Assembly: GCF_022179405.1 (NCBI RefSeq) | Contig: NZ_BPQT01000004.1 | Location: 1 to 64,000, forward strand | Direction of reading: 5' to 3' | Source: Methylobacterium marchantiae | GTDB taxonomy: Bacteria; Pseudomonadota; Alphaproteobacteria; Rhizobiales; Beijerinckiaceae | DNA length: 64,000 nt | Part shown: one piece after another, positions 24,537-33,872 of the stretch | Layout: the number at the start of each line of letters is the position of its first letter | How positions within the stretch are numbered: position 1 is the stretch's first letter | Program-made: the position numbers and the translations under genes | Notes under the pieces: model-generated | The model's database searches: none | The model's input: only the letters and a program-made list of their open reading frames with translations | Told to the model about the DNA's origin: nothing

Positions 24537-25442
24537 CTATAGCACCCAGTCCGACCCGATCAGGTGGTCGAAACGGGCGGCGGATGCGGGCAGTAGCAGA
24601 TCACGGTATCCCCAAGTTGCGACGTGCGAAGCGACCGCCAGTTCAAGTTCAATCGCTCGCAGGTCGCCCGGCAGGTTGTGCGCTGGAGGTGCGGCGAACT
24701 GAGAGAGGCGAGTGCAACCCTGTTGGGTCGCCGTCGGGACGTTCCACTGGTGGTGGGCCAATCTGCAGGCGTCACCGATACCCTCGGCTCCAGCCTCGAC
24801 TGCCGCCGCCGCCCGAAAGGCCATGAGAGTTCCAAGCGGCCGTTCGTCAAAGCGACCCGAGAGGTCGTGATACGGGCCGGTGGTCGCAACCGCAGCCACG
24901 GTGATCGTGATGCTGTCCTCTCGCGTGGCAAGGCTCGATTGGACCGAAACAGCGAAGCGGCCGTGCCACGCCAAATGGTCAAGCCCGAGCAGCTGCAGGG
25001 ACCGATTGAATTCGTCCGAGAGCCTCCGCGGGGTGTAGCCCTCGAGCGCCTCAATGGGGTCCTCGTCCAAGATAATGCCGCCAAAGGCGACCCAGCCGTG
25101 TGGCTTTGCTTGGAGAAGCTGCCCGCAGGTTCTGGCCAGCCAAGCGTCGCCGAAGGCTCGACAAACGGGACAGGCAGCCGAGGTGCAGGCGGCCTTACCG
25201 CTGCACCCGGCGAGACGACGGCCTCCGCGCTGAGCAAGCGCACCGGGAAGTTCGTCACTGAGGTACCGCGCAAGAAGGGTCTGATGGCTAGCGAGTTGGC
25301 GCAGCGCCGGAGTGGGGCTGGAATGGCGGGCGCGGTGGTGGAGACCTGCACGCCAGAGGTTGGTTGCGCCCGGGCCGCTGCCTTTGCCGGCTACGACGTC
25401 GCCGTTGATGGCTTCTATCTCGGAAAGGAGCTGTGCTGACAT
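24537..25442 (-). CDS. Unknown protein with a Cys cluster (301 aa), mobile-region type
   Basis: The protein contains a cysteine cluster, CSGKAACTSAACPVC, resembling a small zinc knuckle, followed by a long helix (FGDAWLARTCGQLLQ). The later part is beta-rich: WVAFGGIILDEDPIEALEGY, then LGLDHLAWHGRFAVSVQSSL. Similar Cys-cluster proteins of unknown function occur in rhizobial and Methylobacterium accessory regions; this is recollection, not a search. The opposite strand has an open frame (24624-25439) but it is low-complexity and unconvincing. No operon partner is seen. The start codon is uncertain. Confidence 0.55.
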   Translation of the reverse strand: MSAQLLSEIEAINGDVVAGKGSGPGATNLWRAGLHHRARHSSPTPALRQLASHQTLLARYLSDELPGALAQRGGRRLAGCSGKAACTSAACPVCRAFGDAWLARTCGQLLQAKPHGWVAFGGIILDEDPIEALEGYTPRRLSDEFNRSLQLLGLDHLAWHGRFAVSVQSSLATREDSITITVAAVATTGPYHDLSGRFDERPLGTLMAFRAAAAVEAGAEGIGDACRLAHHQWNVPTATQQGCTRLSQFAAPPAHNLPGDLRAIELELAVASHVATWGYRDLLLPASAARFDHLIGSDWVL

Positions 25443-26138
25443 GGAATTGGGTCCTCGTGGCTGGGGCTGCTGCGAGCAGCGCCAACCCTTTACGAGACCG
25501 GGTCAGAGGCTATCGTTCAGCCTCCCGGCAGGCTCGCTCTTTGAAATGGGCGACCGTTCAGACACTAACGTTGCCCACCCCGTCTATGGTCTGCCGCCAG
25601 ACTCAATCGGGTAGTTTCATAGGCACGTACTCGAGCTTCGGCGGCCCAATAAGCGGTCTGAGCCTTATAATTTATCGCTTTCCGAAGAATCAGTCCCTGC
25701 CCAGCCGCTTGTCCCCGCTGCAACAGGCCGCAGCCTTAGTCCAATCGAGCAGAGTTCCGTTTCACTGGCGTACCCGCCGCGTTGTCTCCCGCTTCATCAG
25801 CGAGATCGGCGAAAGGGCTCGGAGCACGATGGGAGTCTCAATCTGATCGACGCGGTGGCTGTCGTAATGAGGAGAAGCGTGAACGCACAATTTTCGGACA
25901 CAAGGTGTCGCGCGATTCGCTTTATGCCCAGTGGGGTGGTTGCTCCTAAGAGACCTTATCGGTCGATTCCGGGGGGCTGGGGCCAGACTTAATCTCGATG
26001 AGGAGCCGGCGCTTGGGCGGTTACCGGCAGCGACACCTCCACCCTGCACATTTGTGCCCCCAGTGTGACCCGAAGGTTCAACGAAGCAGCGACCGCGAGG
26101 GCTGCTTCGCTGTAAGCTATTCAAAAATAAGGAAAAAA
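25443..26138. other. Long gap before tRNA-Phe with no recognised gene
   Basis: About 700 bases contain only short frames without family features. The region abuts the 3' end of tRNA-Phe, the classical insertion point for integrases, so it probably holds decayed element ends. No second copy of the tRNA 3' end was seen in the window. Confidence 0.4.
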
Positions 26139-26214
26139 TGGTGCCCAGGGACGGAGTCGAACCGCCGACACTGCGATTTTCAGTCGCATGCTCTACCAAC
26201 TGAGCTACCTGGGC
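26139..26214 (-). tRNA. tRNA-Phe (anticodon GAA)
   Basis: The minus strand gives a full cloverleaf: acceptor GCCCAGG/CCTGGGC, D-arm GCTC-AGTTGGTA-GAGC, anticodon stem TGCGA/TCGCA around CTGAAAA (GAA, reads Phe), T-arm with TTCGACT, discriminator A and an encoded CCA. Its 3' end faces the accessory region, and an integrase relic lies 3 kb away, so it is the likely insertion site of that element. Confidence 0.97.
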
Positions 26215-26314
26215 ATCCGTCGAAGCGCTGTGCGCCGTCGACTGGAGCGGGGGTATAGTGAGGTGGCGGGGCCCTGTCCAGCCTCCTTCTCACGCATCCG
26301 GCAATCGGATCGAT

Positions 26315-26521
26315 TCAGGATGAACGCGGTGTGGCGTCATCCTCGTTCTCGTCCTCGTCGGTGGGGATCGCGTAACGGTCTGTGAGCCAGCGTCCGAGAT
26401 CGATGTCGGCGCAGCGGGCCGAACAGAAGGGCTGGAATTCCGGCCGGACCGGCTTGCGGCAGATCGGGCAGGGCTCGGCCTTGAGCTTCGTGCTCGGCTT
26501 GGTGGGGACGCCGTCGCTCAT
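26315..26521 (-). CDS. yacG: DNA gyrase inhibitor YacG
   Basis: The 68-aa zinc protein has the four-cysteine site CPICRKPV...[11 protein letters not shown] of YacG, which binds GyrB and blocks gyrase in E. coli. The motif [13 protein letters not shown] follows, as in the family. An acidic tail ([11 protein letters not shown]) ends it. The start ATG overlaps the stop of maf by four bases. The maf-yacG order is usual in Hyphomicrobiales. The first core gene next to tRNA-Phe. Confidence 0.95.
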   Translation of the reverse strand: MSDGVPTKPSTKLKAEPCPICRKPVRPEFQPFCSARCADIDLGRWLTDRYAIPTDEDENEDDATPRSS

Positions 26522-27165
26522 GCCATCGCTCCCCAGGCCCGGCGCACGGGAAACCCCTCGCCTTCGAGAAGGCTGATCGTCTCGTAGAGCGGCAGGCCGA
26601 CCACGGCGCTGTGCGAACCCACGAGCTTGACCACGAAGGCGCCGGCGAGGCCCTGGATGGCGTAGCCCCCGGCCTTGCCGCGCCACTCGTCCGAGGCGAC
26701 GTAGCTTTCGATGTCGCGGCCGGACAGGCGCTTGAACCGCACCCGCGTCTCCACCACGCGCTCGCGGCGGTTGCCCTTGGGCGAGAGCACGCACACCGCC
26801 GTGTAGACGCGATGCTGGCGGCCCGAGAGCAGGCGCAGGCAATCGGCGGCCTCGTCGGCGAGCTCCGCCTTCGGCAGGACGCGCCGGCCCACGGCCACCA
26901 CCGTGTCGGCCGAGACGATGTAGCTGTCGCGCATGTCGTCCCGGCGCCGGGCGGCATCGCCGGCGACGTCGAGCTTGGCGCGGGCGAGACGCCGGGCGAG
27001 CTCGCGCGGTGCCTCGGATTTGTGGGGCGTCTCGTCGACATCGGCGGGCAGCAGCGCGTCGGGCTCGATGCCCACCTGCTGCAGCAGCGCCAGACGGCGC
27101 GGCGAGGCCGAGGCCAGAACGAGGCGTGGGCCGCCTCGCGGCGCCTCGCCGGCGGTATCGGTCAT
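26518..27165 (-). CDS. maf: Maf-family nucleotide pyrophosphatase
   Basis: The 215-aa protein begins close to the Maf signature [20 protein letters not shown], with the phosphate-binding SxSPRR, and continues with the conserved [20 protein letters not shown] and [11 protein letters not shown] segments and the [12 protein letters not shown] end motif. Maf proteins hydrolyse non-canonical or canonical NTPs to NMPs. ATG 27165 gives the family length; an in-frame ATG at 27204 would add 13 residues. Followed by yacG with a four-base overlap. The infA gene that often precedes maf is absent; a regulator gene lies there instead. Confidence 0.93.
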   Translation of the reverse strand: MTDTAGEAPRGGPRLVLASASPRRLALLQQVGIEPDALLPADVDETPHKSEAPRELARRLARAKLDVAGDAARRRDDMRDSYIVSADTVVAVGRRVLPKAELADEAADCLRLLSGRQHRVYTAVCVLSPKGNRRERVVETRVRFKRLSGRDIESYVASDEWRGKAGGYAIQGLAGAFVVKLVGSHSAVVGLPLYETISLLEGEGFPVRRAWGAMA

Positions 27166-27304
27166 CGTGGCGTGCGTGCCGCCCTGCGCGGAGGAGATGT
27201 CCATCGGTGTTTTTCGAAGATCCGCATGCTCGGGATGGGGCGCCGAAGGGTCGAGCCGACCCGCCCGCAATGGGCCGGCTGGCGTCGCCGGGCCGGCCGG
27301 CACG

Positions 27305-28330
27305 CTATCGGAAAGCCTCGCCCTTGGAAATGTCGGGCGCCCGCGCCCCGAGGCGTCGCCGGCGGCTCGCGCGGGAGAGTTCGTCGGCGCTGGCGAAGCC
27401 CGTGGCGGCGGCGATCTGCGACGCGCTCATGGCGCTCTCCCGCCGGAGCCGATGCGCCCTGTCGAGGCGCAGATCGAGATAGTGCCGGTGCAGCCCGGTC
27501 CCGAGCAGCGACCGGAACAGGCGCTCGAGCTGGCGCACGGACAGGCGCGCCTGGTCGGCCAGCACCTCCCGCGCCAGGGGAAGCTCCAGGTTGGCCTCCA
27601 TGGTGGCGAGGACGCGCAGGAGCCTCGGATCGCGGATGCCGAGCCGGAGCCGCAGGTCCATCCTCTGCGGGCTCAAGCCCTCGCGGATCTGGTCGTGGAG
27701 GAACCAGTCGCCGACGCCGGCGGCGAGACCGGCGCCGTGGTCGCGCTCGATCAGGTGGAGCATCAGGTCGAGGGCGGCGATTCCTCCCGAGCAGGTGACG
27801 CGATCGCCCTGGATCTCGAAGAGGGAGCGGACCACCTCGATCTCCGGATAGCGCTCCTCGAAGGCCGGCACGTGCTCCCAGTGGAGCGTGCAGCGGCGAT
27901 GGGCCAGCAGGCCCGCACGGGCGAGGAGATAGGGACCGCCGGAAATGCCGCCGATGGTCACGCCCGTCCGGGCGAGATCGCGCAGCCAGGCGAACAGGGC
28001 CGGGTCGTCGAAGGTGGCCGGATTGCCGCCGGCGCAGACGAAGACCCGGTCCGCGACGGCCCCGGCCATTCCGACCTCGACATCGGCCAGGATCGAGACG
28101 CCGTTCGAGGCCTTCACCACCCCGCCCCCCGGCACCGCGTGCCACCAGCGGTACAGTTCGCGGCCCGACAGGACGTTGGCGGCGCGGAGCGGCTCCACCG
28201 CCGCCGTGTAGGACATGAGCGGAAAGTCGGGGACGAGGACGAACCCGACGATCACGGGCGGCGCGTCCCCGGCGGGAAGCGATCCGCTCTCCGCTCCGAC
28301 CGTCCTCGTGCCATCGGCGAGATCACGCAT
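27305..28330 (-). CDS. GlxA-type AraC-family transcriptional regulator
   Basis: The 341-aa protein joins a DJ-1/PfpI-like sensor domain (residues 25-200: [51 protein letters not shown]) to a C-terminal AraC double helix-turn-helix ([20 protein letters not shown], then [20 protein letters not shown]). This layout is that of GlxA/GbdR regulators of betaine, sarcosine and related N-methyl compounds. The second HTH ends [15 protein letters not shown], less typical than the family's usual end. It diverges from mgdA with 109 bases between the starts, so it is probably the activator of the N-methylglutamate pathway genes; the inducer is unknown. Confidence 0.88.
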   Translation of the reverse strand: MRDLADGTRTVGAESGSLPAGDAPPVIVGFVLVPDFPLMSYTAAVEPLRAANVLSGRELYRWWHAVPGGGVVKASNGVSILADVEVGMAGAVADRVFVCAGGNPATFDDPALFAWLRDLARTGVTIGGISGGPYLLARAGLLAHRRCTLHWEHVPAFEERYPEIEVVRSLFEIQGDRVTCSGGIAALDLMLHLIERDHGAGLAAGVGDWFLHDQIREGLSPQRMDLRLRLGIRDPRLLRVLATMEANLELPLAREVLADQARLSVRQLERLFRSLLGTGLHRHYLDLRLDRAHRLRRESAMSASQIAAATGFASADELSRASRRRRLGARAPDISKGEAFR

Positions 28331-28439
28331 TTCCGCGCGATTTGCCGGAAACGTGTCGCAAAATGCAAGCCCGCTTGGGGAATCGTCGGGTATCCAGAGG
28401 AAAGGAGCACCGGGCGGTCAGCCGAAGGACGTCTCACCC

Positions 28440-29690
28440 ATGCGCTATTCGGTCCTCAGCGTTCTCGGACAGGCCCTGCGCGGCCAGCGCGACTGGCGCC
28501 CGCAATGGCGCGATGCGGCGCCGAAGGCCGAGTACGACGTCGTCGTCGTGGGCGGCGGCGGCCACGGGCTCGCCACGGCCTATTACCTCGCCAAGGAGCA
28601 CGGCATCACCAGCGTCGCCGTGCTGGAGAAGAGCCATGTCGGCTCGGGCAATGTGGGACGCAACACCACCATCGTCCGCTCGAATTACGGGCTGCCCGGC
28701 AACATCCCGTTCTACGAGCGGTCGATGAAGCTCTGGGAGGGCCTGGAACAGGACATCAACTACAACGCCATGGTGAGCCAGCGCGGCGTACTGAACCTCT
28801 ACCATTCGGACGCCCAGCGCGACGCCTATGCACGGCGCGGCAACGCCATGCGGATGGCCGGCATCGACGCCGAGCTCCTGGACCGCGAGGGCGTGCGGGC
28901 CATGGTGCCGTTCATCGATTTCGACAATGCGCGGTTCCCGGTGAAGGGCGGCCTGCTGCAGCGCCGGGGCGGCACCGTGCGCCACGACGCCGTGGCCTGG
29001 GGCTATGCCCGCGCCGCCAGCGACCGGGGCGTCGACATCGTCCAGAACTGCGCCGTCACCGGCATCCGCCGGGAGAACGGCCGCGTCGTCGGGGTCGAGA
29101 CCGGCCGCGGCTTCATCAGGGCGAAGAAGGTCGCCCTCTCGGTGGCGGGCTCGACCTCGCTGCTGGCCGCCATGGCCGACCTGCGCCTGCCGATCGAGGC
29201 CCACGTGCTCCAGGCCTTCGTCAGCGAGGGCGTGAAGCCGCTCATCGACACGGTGGTGACCTTCGGGGCCGGGCATTTCTACGTCAGCCAGTCGGACAAG
29301 GGCGGCCTCGTCTTCGGCGGCGATATCGACGGCTACAATTCCTACGCCCAGCGCGGCAACCTCGCCACGATCGAGGACGTGATGGAGGGCGGCATGGCCC
29401 TGTGGCCGGGGCTGGGGCGCCTGCGGCTCCTGCGCCACTGGGGCGGGATCATGGACATGTCGATGGACGGGAGCCCGATCATCGACCGCACCCCGGTGGA
29501 CGGCCTCTACCTCAACGCGGGCTGGTGCTACGGCGGCTTCAAGGCGACCCCGGCCGCGGGCTACTGCTTCGCCCATCTCGTCGCCCGCGACGCGCCGCAT
29601 GCGGATGCCGCCGCCTATCGCCTCGACCGCTTCGCCACCGGCCGTCTCATCGACGAGAAGGGCATGGGCGCCCAGCCGAACCTGCATTGA
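28440..29690 (+). CDS. mgdA: N-methylglutamate dehydrogenase subunit A (SoxB-like flavoprotein)
   Basis: The 416-aa protein is a beta-subunit-type sarcosine oxidase homologue: Rossmann motif YDVVVVGGGGHGLATAYYLA near residue 32, FAD-contact GSGNVGRNTTIVRSNYG, and the C-terminal YLNAGWCYGGFKATPAAGYC. It would oxidise N-methylglutamate to glutamate, delivering the methyl carbon to folate on the large subunit. SoxBDAG sarcosine oxidase has the same make-up; the assignment to N-methylglutamate rests on mgsABC and gmaS nearby. First of four genes mgdABCD. Start ATG 28440; the divergent regulator begins at 28330. Confidence 0.88.
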   Translation: MRYSVLSVLGQALRGQRDWRPQWRDAAPKAEYDVVVVGGGGHGLATAYYLAKEHGITSVAVLEKSHVGSGNVGRNTTIVRSNYGLPGNIPFYERSMKLWEGLEQDINYNAMVSQRGVLNLYHSDAQRDAYARRGNAMRMAGIDAELLDREGVRAMVPFIDFDNARFPVKGGLLQRRGGTVRHDAVAWGYARAASDRGVDIVQNCAVTGIRRENGRVVGVETGRGFIRAKKVALSVAGSTSLLAAMADLRLPIEAHVLQAFVSEGVKPLIDTVVTFGAGHFYVSQSDKGGLVFGGDIDGYNSYAQRGNLATIEDVMEGGMALWPGLGRLRLLRHWGGIMDMSMDGSPIIDRTPVDGLYLNAGWCYGGFKATPAAGYCFAHLVARDAPHADAAAYRLDRFATGRLIDEKGMGAQPNLH

Positions 29691-29703
29691 GGGAGACACG
29701 ATC

Positions 29704-29991
29704 ATGCGCATCCGATGCCCCCATTGCGGCGAGCGCGACAACGGCGAGTTCAGCTACCTCGGTGACGCCGCCCCGGTCCGACCCGACGGTCCGAACGCGT
29801 CGGCCGAGGCGATGCACGACTACGTCTACCTGCGCGACAACCCGGCCGGCCTGCACCGCGAGCTCTGGTACCACGCCGCAGGATGCCGGAGCTGGCTGGT
29901 AGTGACCCGCGATACCCGCAGCCACGAGATCCACGAGGTGGCGCCCGCACGCGACGTCGCGCTGAGCCGCCGGAGGGGAGAGGTCGCATGA
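29704..29991 (+). CDS. mgdB: N-methylglutamate dehydrogenase subunit B (SoxD-like)
   Basis: The 95-aa zinc subunit starts MRIRCPHCGERDNGEFSYLG, with the CPxCG and His ligands of SoxD, and continues VYLRDNPAGLHRELWYHAAG, then CRSWLVVTRDT with the last Cys ligand. SoxD subunits hold the heterotetramer together and have no catalytic centre. The gene begins 13 bases after mgdA, and its TGA overlaps the ATG of mgdC (ATGA at 29988). Confidence 0.92.
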   Translation: MRIRCPHCGERDNGEFSYLGDAAPVRPDGPNASAEAMHDYVYLRDNPAGLHRELWYHAAGCRSWLVVTRDTRSHEIHEVAPARDVALSRRRGEVA

Positions 29992-32900
29992 CCACGATCA
30001 GCCTGCGGGACACGGATTCCGCCACCGCCGCCACACCGGGGTCCGCCCCCGTCCAACCCTTCCGCACCGCCGCCGGAGGCCTGATCGACCGGCGCCGGCC
30101 GCTGGAATTCACCTTCGACGGCGCCCGCTACGGCGGCGTCCAGGGCGACACCCTGGCCTCGGCGCTGCTCGCCAACGGGGTGCGCCTCGTCGGCCGCTCG
30201 TTCAAGTATCACCGCCCGCGCGGCATCCTCACGGCCGGTTCGGAGGAGCCCAACGCCCTCGTGGAACTGCGCTCGGGCGCCCGCCGCGAGCCCAACACCC
30301 GCGCCACCACGGCCGAATTGTACGAGGGCCTGGAGGCGCTCAGCCAGAACCGCTGGCCGTCGCTGAGATACGATGCCCTCGCCGTCAACGCCCTGGCGGC
30401 GCCGATCTTCGCGGCGGGGTTCTACTACAAGACCTTCATGTGGCCGGCGGCCTTCTGGGAGAAGCTGTACGAGCCGCTGATCCGCCGCGCCGCCGGCCTC
30501 GGCCGGGCGGCGCATGCGCCGGATCCCGACACCTACGACAAGGCCTTCGCCTTCTGCGACGTGCTCGTCATCGGCGGCGGACCGGCCGGCCTGTCGGCGG
30601 CCCTGGCGGCCGGACGCGCCGGCGCCCGCGTCATCCTGGTCGACGAAGATCACCGGATCGGAGGGCGCCTGGTGGCGGATCGGCGCGAGGTCGCGGGCCG
30701 ATCGGGAGCCGATTGGGTGGCGGATTCCCTCGCCGAACTGGACAGCATGCCGGACGTCCGCATCCTCGGCCGGACCACCCTGTTCGGCGTTTACGATCAC
30801 GGGGCCTACGGCGCGGTGGAGCGCGTGAGCGACCACCTCGCATCGCCCCCCGCCCATGCGCCGCGCCAGCGGATGTGGCGGATCACGGCGCGGCGCGCGG
30901 TGCTCGCCGCCGGCGCCATCGAGCGGCCGCACGTGTTCGGCGGCAACGACCGGCCCGGCGTGATGCTGGCCGGCGCGGTGCGGACCTATCTCAACCGCTA
31001 CGGCGTGCTGCCCGGCCGGCGCGTGGCGCTGTTCACGTCGAGCGACGACGGCTGGCGCACGGTGTCCGACGTCGTCGCGGCCGGGGCCGAGGTGGCGGCG
31101 GTGATCGATACGCGCGCCTCCGTCGCGCCGGGCCTGCGGCACGGGGCGGAAGCCGCCGGAGCGCGGGTGATCCTCGGCGGCGCCGTCATCGGCACGAAGG
31201 GACATCTCGCCCTCAACGCGATCGAGGTGGTGACTGCCGACGGCCGGGGCGAGACCATCGCCTGCGACTGCCTCGCCATGGCCAATGGCTGGAACCCCAT
31301 CGTCCATCTCGATTCGCACCTGTCGCGGCGGCCAGTCTGGGACGCGGCGATCCACGCCTTCGTGCCCGACGCGCTGCCCTCCGGAATGGCCGCGGCCGGC
31401 GCCGCGAGCGGGGCCTTCACCCTGGCCTCCTGCCTGGAGACGGGCGGCCGGGCCGGCGCCGAGGCCGCGACCGCATGCGGGTTCGCCGGGACCTCGCCCG
31501 AGGTTCCGAGGACCGATCCGGAGAGCGTCGGCCATGCCCCGCTCTGGCGGGTGCCGGGATCGAAGGGCAAGGCCTTCGTCGATTTCCAGAACGACGTCGC
31601 GGCCTCGGACGTGGAGCTCGCCCATCGCGAGGGCTTCCGCGCGGTGGAGCTCCTGAAGCGCTACACCACCCTCGGCATGGCCACCGACCAGGGCAAGACC
31701 TCGAACCTCGCCGGGCTCGGCATCATGGCCGAGCTGACCGGCCAGCCGATCCCCAGCGTCGGCACCACGATGTTCCGGCCGCCCTTCACCCCCGTCGCCA
31801 TCGGCGCCTTCGCCGGCCATCACCGCGGCAAGGATTTCCGCGCGACGCGGCACGTCCCCTCCCATGCCTGGTGCGAGGAGCAGGGCGCGGTCTTCGTCGA
31901 GACCGGCCTCTGGCTCCGCCCGGCCTATTTCCCGAGGGCGGGAGAGAGCGACTGGCTGGAAACGGTCAATCGCGAGGTGAACACCGTGCGCGCTCATGTG
32001 GGCGTCTGCGACGTGACCACCCTCGGCAAGATCGATATCCAGGGCCGGGACGCCCTCGCCTTCATCGAGCGGGTCTGCGCCAATCCGTTCGGCACGCTCC
32101 CCGTCGGCAAGGCCCGCTACGCCGTGCTGCTGCGCGAGGACGGCTTCGTCCTCGACGACGGCACCGTCGCGCGGCTGGGCGAGAGCCATTTCGTGATGAC
32201 CGCCTCGACGGCCAATGCCGCCAGGGTCATGCAGCACCTCGAATTCTGCCGCCAATGGCTGTGGCCGGAGCTCGACCTGCAGATGATCTCGGTGAGCGAG
32301 CAATGGGCGCAATACGCCGTCGCCGGGCCGCGCGCCCGCGACACGCTGCGGGCGGTGATCGACCCCGGTTTCGACCTGTCGAACGAGGCCTTCCCGTTCC
32401 TCGCCTGCGCCGACGTCACGGTGGGCGGCGGCATCCCGGCGCGGCTGTTACGCATCTCGTTCTCCGGCGAGCTCGCCTACGAACTCGCCGTCCCGGCCGC
32501 CCATGGCGATGCCGCCTGGCGGGCGATCCTACAGGCGGGCGCGGGTCACGGCATCACCGCCTACGGCTCGGAGGCGCTCTCGGTGATGCGCATCGAGAAG
32601 GGGCACGCGGCCGGGGCCGAGATCAACGGCCAGACCACCGCCCGCGACCTCGGCCTCGGCGGCATGCTGGCCCGGAAGAAGGACTATATCGGCCGCCTGA
32701 TGAAGGAGCGCCCGGCGCTCACCGATCCGGACCGGCCGATCCTCGTCGGCTTCCGCCCGGTCGATCCGGGCCAGCGCCTGCGCGCAGGCGCGCATTTCCT
32801 CGCCATCGGCGCCGCGCCGAGCCTGGAGGCCGACGAGGGCAGCATGACCTCGGTCGCCTTTTCGCCGAGCCTCGGGCACTGGATCGGCCTCGGCCTGATC

Positions 32901-33026
32901 CGCCGGGGGCCGGAACGGCACGGCCAGCGCGTCCGCGCCTACGATCCGGTGCGGAACGGCGACATCGAGGTCGAGATCTGCTCGCCAGTCTTCGTGGACC
33001 CGAACGAGGAGAAGCTGCGTGTCTGA
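29988..33026 (+). CDS. mgdC: N-methylglutamate dehydrogenase large subunit C (SoxA-like)
   Basis: The 1012-aa subunit has the sarcosine oxidase alpha order: an N-terminal ferredoxin-like fold (LEFTFDGARYGGVQGDTLAS, SFKYHRPRGILTAGSEEPNA), an NAD-binding FAD/NAD domain (VLVIGGGPAGLSAALAAGRA), a middle domain, and a C-terminal GcvT-like folate domain from about 610 (FRPPFTPVAIGAF, then VCDVTTLGKIDIQGRDALAF, and AYGSEALSVMRIEKGH). The folate domain would take up the methyl carbon as methylene-tetrahydrofolate. Its ATG overlaps mgdB by four bases, and mgdD begins inside its end. The identity as Mgd rather than Sox rests on context. Confidence 0.9.
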   Translation: MTTISLRDTDSATAATPGSAPVQPFRTAAGGLIDRRRPLEFTFDGARYGGVQGDTLASALLANGVRLVGRSFKYHRPRGILTAGSEEPNALVELRSGARREPNTRATTAELYEGLEALSQNRWPSLRYDALAVNALAAPIFAAGFYYKTFMWPAAFWEKLYEPLIRRAAGLGRAAHAPDPDTYDKAFAFCDVLVIGGGPAGLSAALAAGRAGARVILVDEDHRIGGRLVADRREVAGRSGADWVADSLAELDSMPDVRILGRTTLFGVYDHGAYGAVERVSDHLASPPAHAPRQRMWRITARRAVLAAGAIERPHVFGGNDRPGVMLAGAVRTYLNRYGVLPGRRVALFTSSDDGWRTVSDVVAAGAEVAAVIDTRASVAPGLRHGAEAAGARVILGGAVIGTKGHLALNAIEVVTADGRGETIACDCLAMANGWNPIVHLDSHLSRRPVWDAAIHAFVPDALPSGMAAAGAASGAFTLASCLETGGRAGAEAATACGFAGTSPEVPRTDPESVGHAPLWRVPGSKGKAFVDFQNDVAASDVELAHREGFRAVELLKRYTTLGMATDQGKTSNLAGLGIMAELTGQPIPSVGTTMFRPPFTPVAIGAFAGHHRGKDFRATRHVPSHAWCEEQGAVFVETGLWLRPAYFPRAGESDWLETVNREVNTVRAHVGVCDVTTLGKIDIQGRDALAFIERVCANPFGTLPVGKARYAVLLREDGFVLDDGTVARLGESHFVMTASTANAARVMQHLEFCRQWLWPELDLQMISVSEQWAQYAVAGPRARDTLRAVIDPGFDLSNEAFPFLACADVTVGGGIPARLLRISFSGELAYELAVPAAHGDAAWRAILQAGAGHGITAYGSEALSVMRIEKGHAAGAEINGQTTARDLGLGGMLARKKDYIGRLMKERPALTDPDRPILVGFRPVDPGQRLRAGAHFLAIGAAPSLEADEGSMTSVAFSPSLGHWIGLGLIRRGPERHGQRVRAYDPVRNGDIEVEICSPVFVDPNEEKLRV

Positions 33027-33660
33027 CGTCGCGATGGTGGGCGCAGAAAAGCTCGAAAGCATCTGGAAGCCCCGGAGCGCCTGGGCCGGATATGCCCGGG
33101 CCGGACGGCACGGCCGCACCGGCGGCGAGGCGGGCATCACCCTGACCCTGCGCGACGAGGTCGGCCTCGCGACCCTCATCGTCGCAGACGGGAAGGAGGC
33201 CGCCCTGGATCGGGCCCTGGAGGCGAGCCATGGCTGGTCCCTGCCCGAGGCGGGAAGGGCGGCGCTGGCGGGCGAGGAGGGCCTGATCTGGTCCGGCCCC
33301 GGCCAATGGCTCGCCATCGCCGGGACACGCCGCCGTCTCGACGGCCTCGCCGATGCGGTGACGGGGCTCGCCTCCGTCACCGACCAGAGCGACGGGCGTG
33401 CCCTCGTGCGGGTCTCAGGACCCTGCGCGCGCGAGATGCTGTCGAAGGGCGTGGCCATCGACCTGCATCCGCGCGCCTTCCGGGCGGGCAGCGCGGCGGT
33501 GACGAGCATCGCCCATATCGGTGCCCAGCTCTGGCAGCGGGACGACGCCCCGACCTACGACCTCGCCGTCGCCCGCAGCTTTGCCGGCAGCTTCTGGTCC
33601 TGGCTGAGCCATGCCGCCGCGGAATTCGGATATGGGGTGGAGCACGGGCCGGGTCGGTGA
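33019..33660 (+). CDS. mgdD: N-methylglutamate dehydrogenase subunit D (SoxG-like)
   Basis: The 213-aa protein matches the gamma subunit of heterotetrameric sarcosine oxidases: EAGITLTLRDEVGLATLIVA, LIWSGPGQWLAIAG, then VTDQSDGRALVRVSGPCARE, and HIGAQLWQRDDAPTYDLAVA. The GTG start at 33019 lies inside mgdC, overlapping it by eight bases, so the two are coupled. It closes the mgdABCD operon. No terminator hairpin was found in the 170 bases beyond it. Confidence 0.9.
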   Translation: MSDVAMVGAEKLESIWKPRSAWAGYARAGRHGRTGGEAGITLTLRDEVGLATLIVADGKEAALDRALEASHGWSLPEAGRAALAGEEGLIWSGPGQWLAIAGTRRRLDGLADAVTGLASVTDQSDGRALVRVSGPCAREMLSKGVAIDLHPRAFRAGSAAVTSIAHIGAQLWQRDDAPTYDLAVARSFAGSFWSWLSHAAAEFGYGVEHGPGR

Positions 33661-33872
33661 CCGCAGGGCCCTAGCGTTCCGTCACCAGCCGGCTCAGTTG
33701 CCTGGTAATGGGGTCAAAGATCCGTCCGACGAGCTTCGTCATAAAAGATGATACGGAGTTCCGTGCCGCCGCCCTCCTCCCTTGGAGGTAATCCCTTCGC
33801 TCCATTGCATAGTCGGCAATGGATGCACCTGATTGGACCTAGCCACATTGCACGCCTCGACGAGGATTGCCT

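Noticed and set aside
24624-25439. 271-codon plus-strand frame antisense to the Cys-cluster gene.
   Set aside because: The minus-strand protein has a coherent Cys cluster and secondary structure; the plus frame is Arg/Gly-rich without motifs.
26139-26214. A second copy of the tRNA-Phe 3' end elsewhere in the window, which would mark the far end of the island.
   Set aside because: No such copy was seen when reading by eye; it may lie left of the window or have decayed.
26933-29902. Long open frame of 989 codons on the plus strand across maf, the AraC regulator and mgdA.
   Set aside because: It runs antisense to maf and the regulator and out of frame with mgdA; its composition is Arg/Pro/Gly-rich and it has no domain.
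29826-32312. 828-codon minus-strand open frame under mgdC, and a 901-codon plus-strand frame at 30440-33145.
   Set aside because: GC-rich third positions leave antisense and shifted frames open. mgdC has the sarcosine oxidase domain order and overlaps its neighbours as an operon.
33735-33740. A 23-codon minus-strand frame (33672-33740) beginning MTKLVGRIFDPITRQ between mgdD and the sulfatase-like gene.
   Set aside because: Too short, without recognised homologues or promoter; probably a gene fragment or chance.
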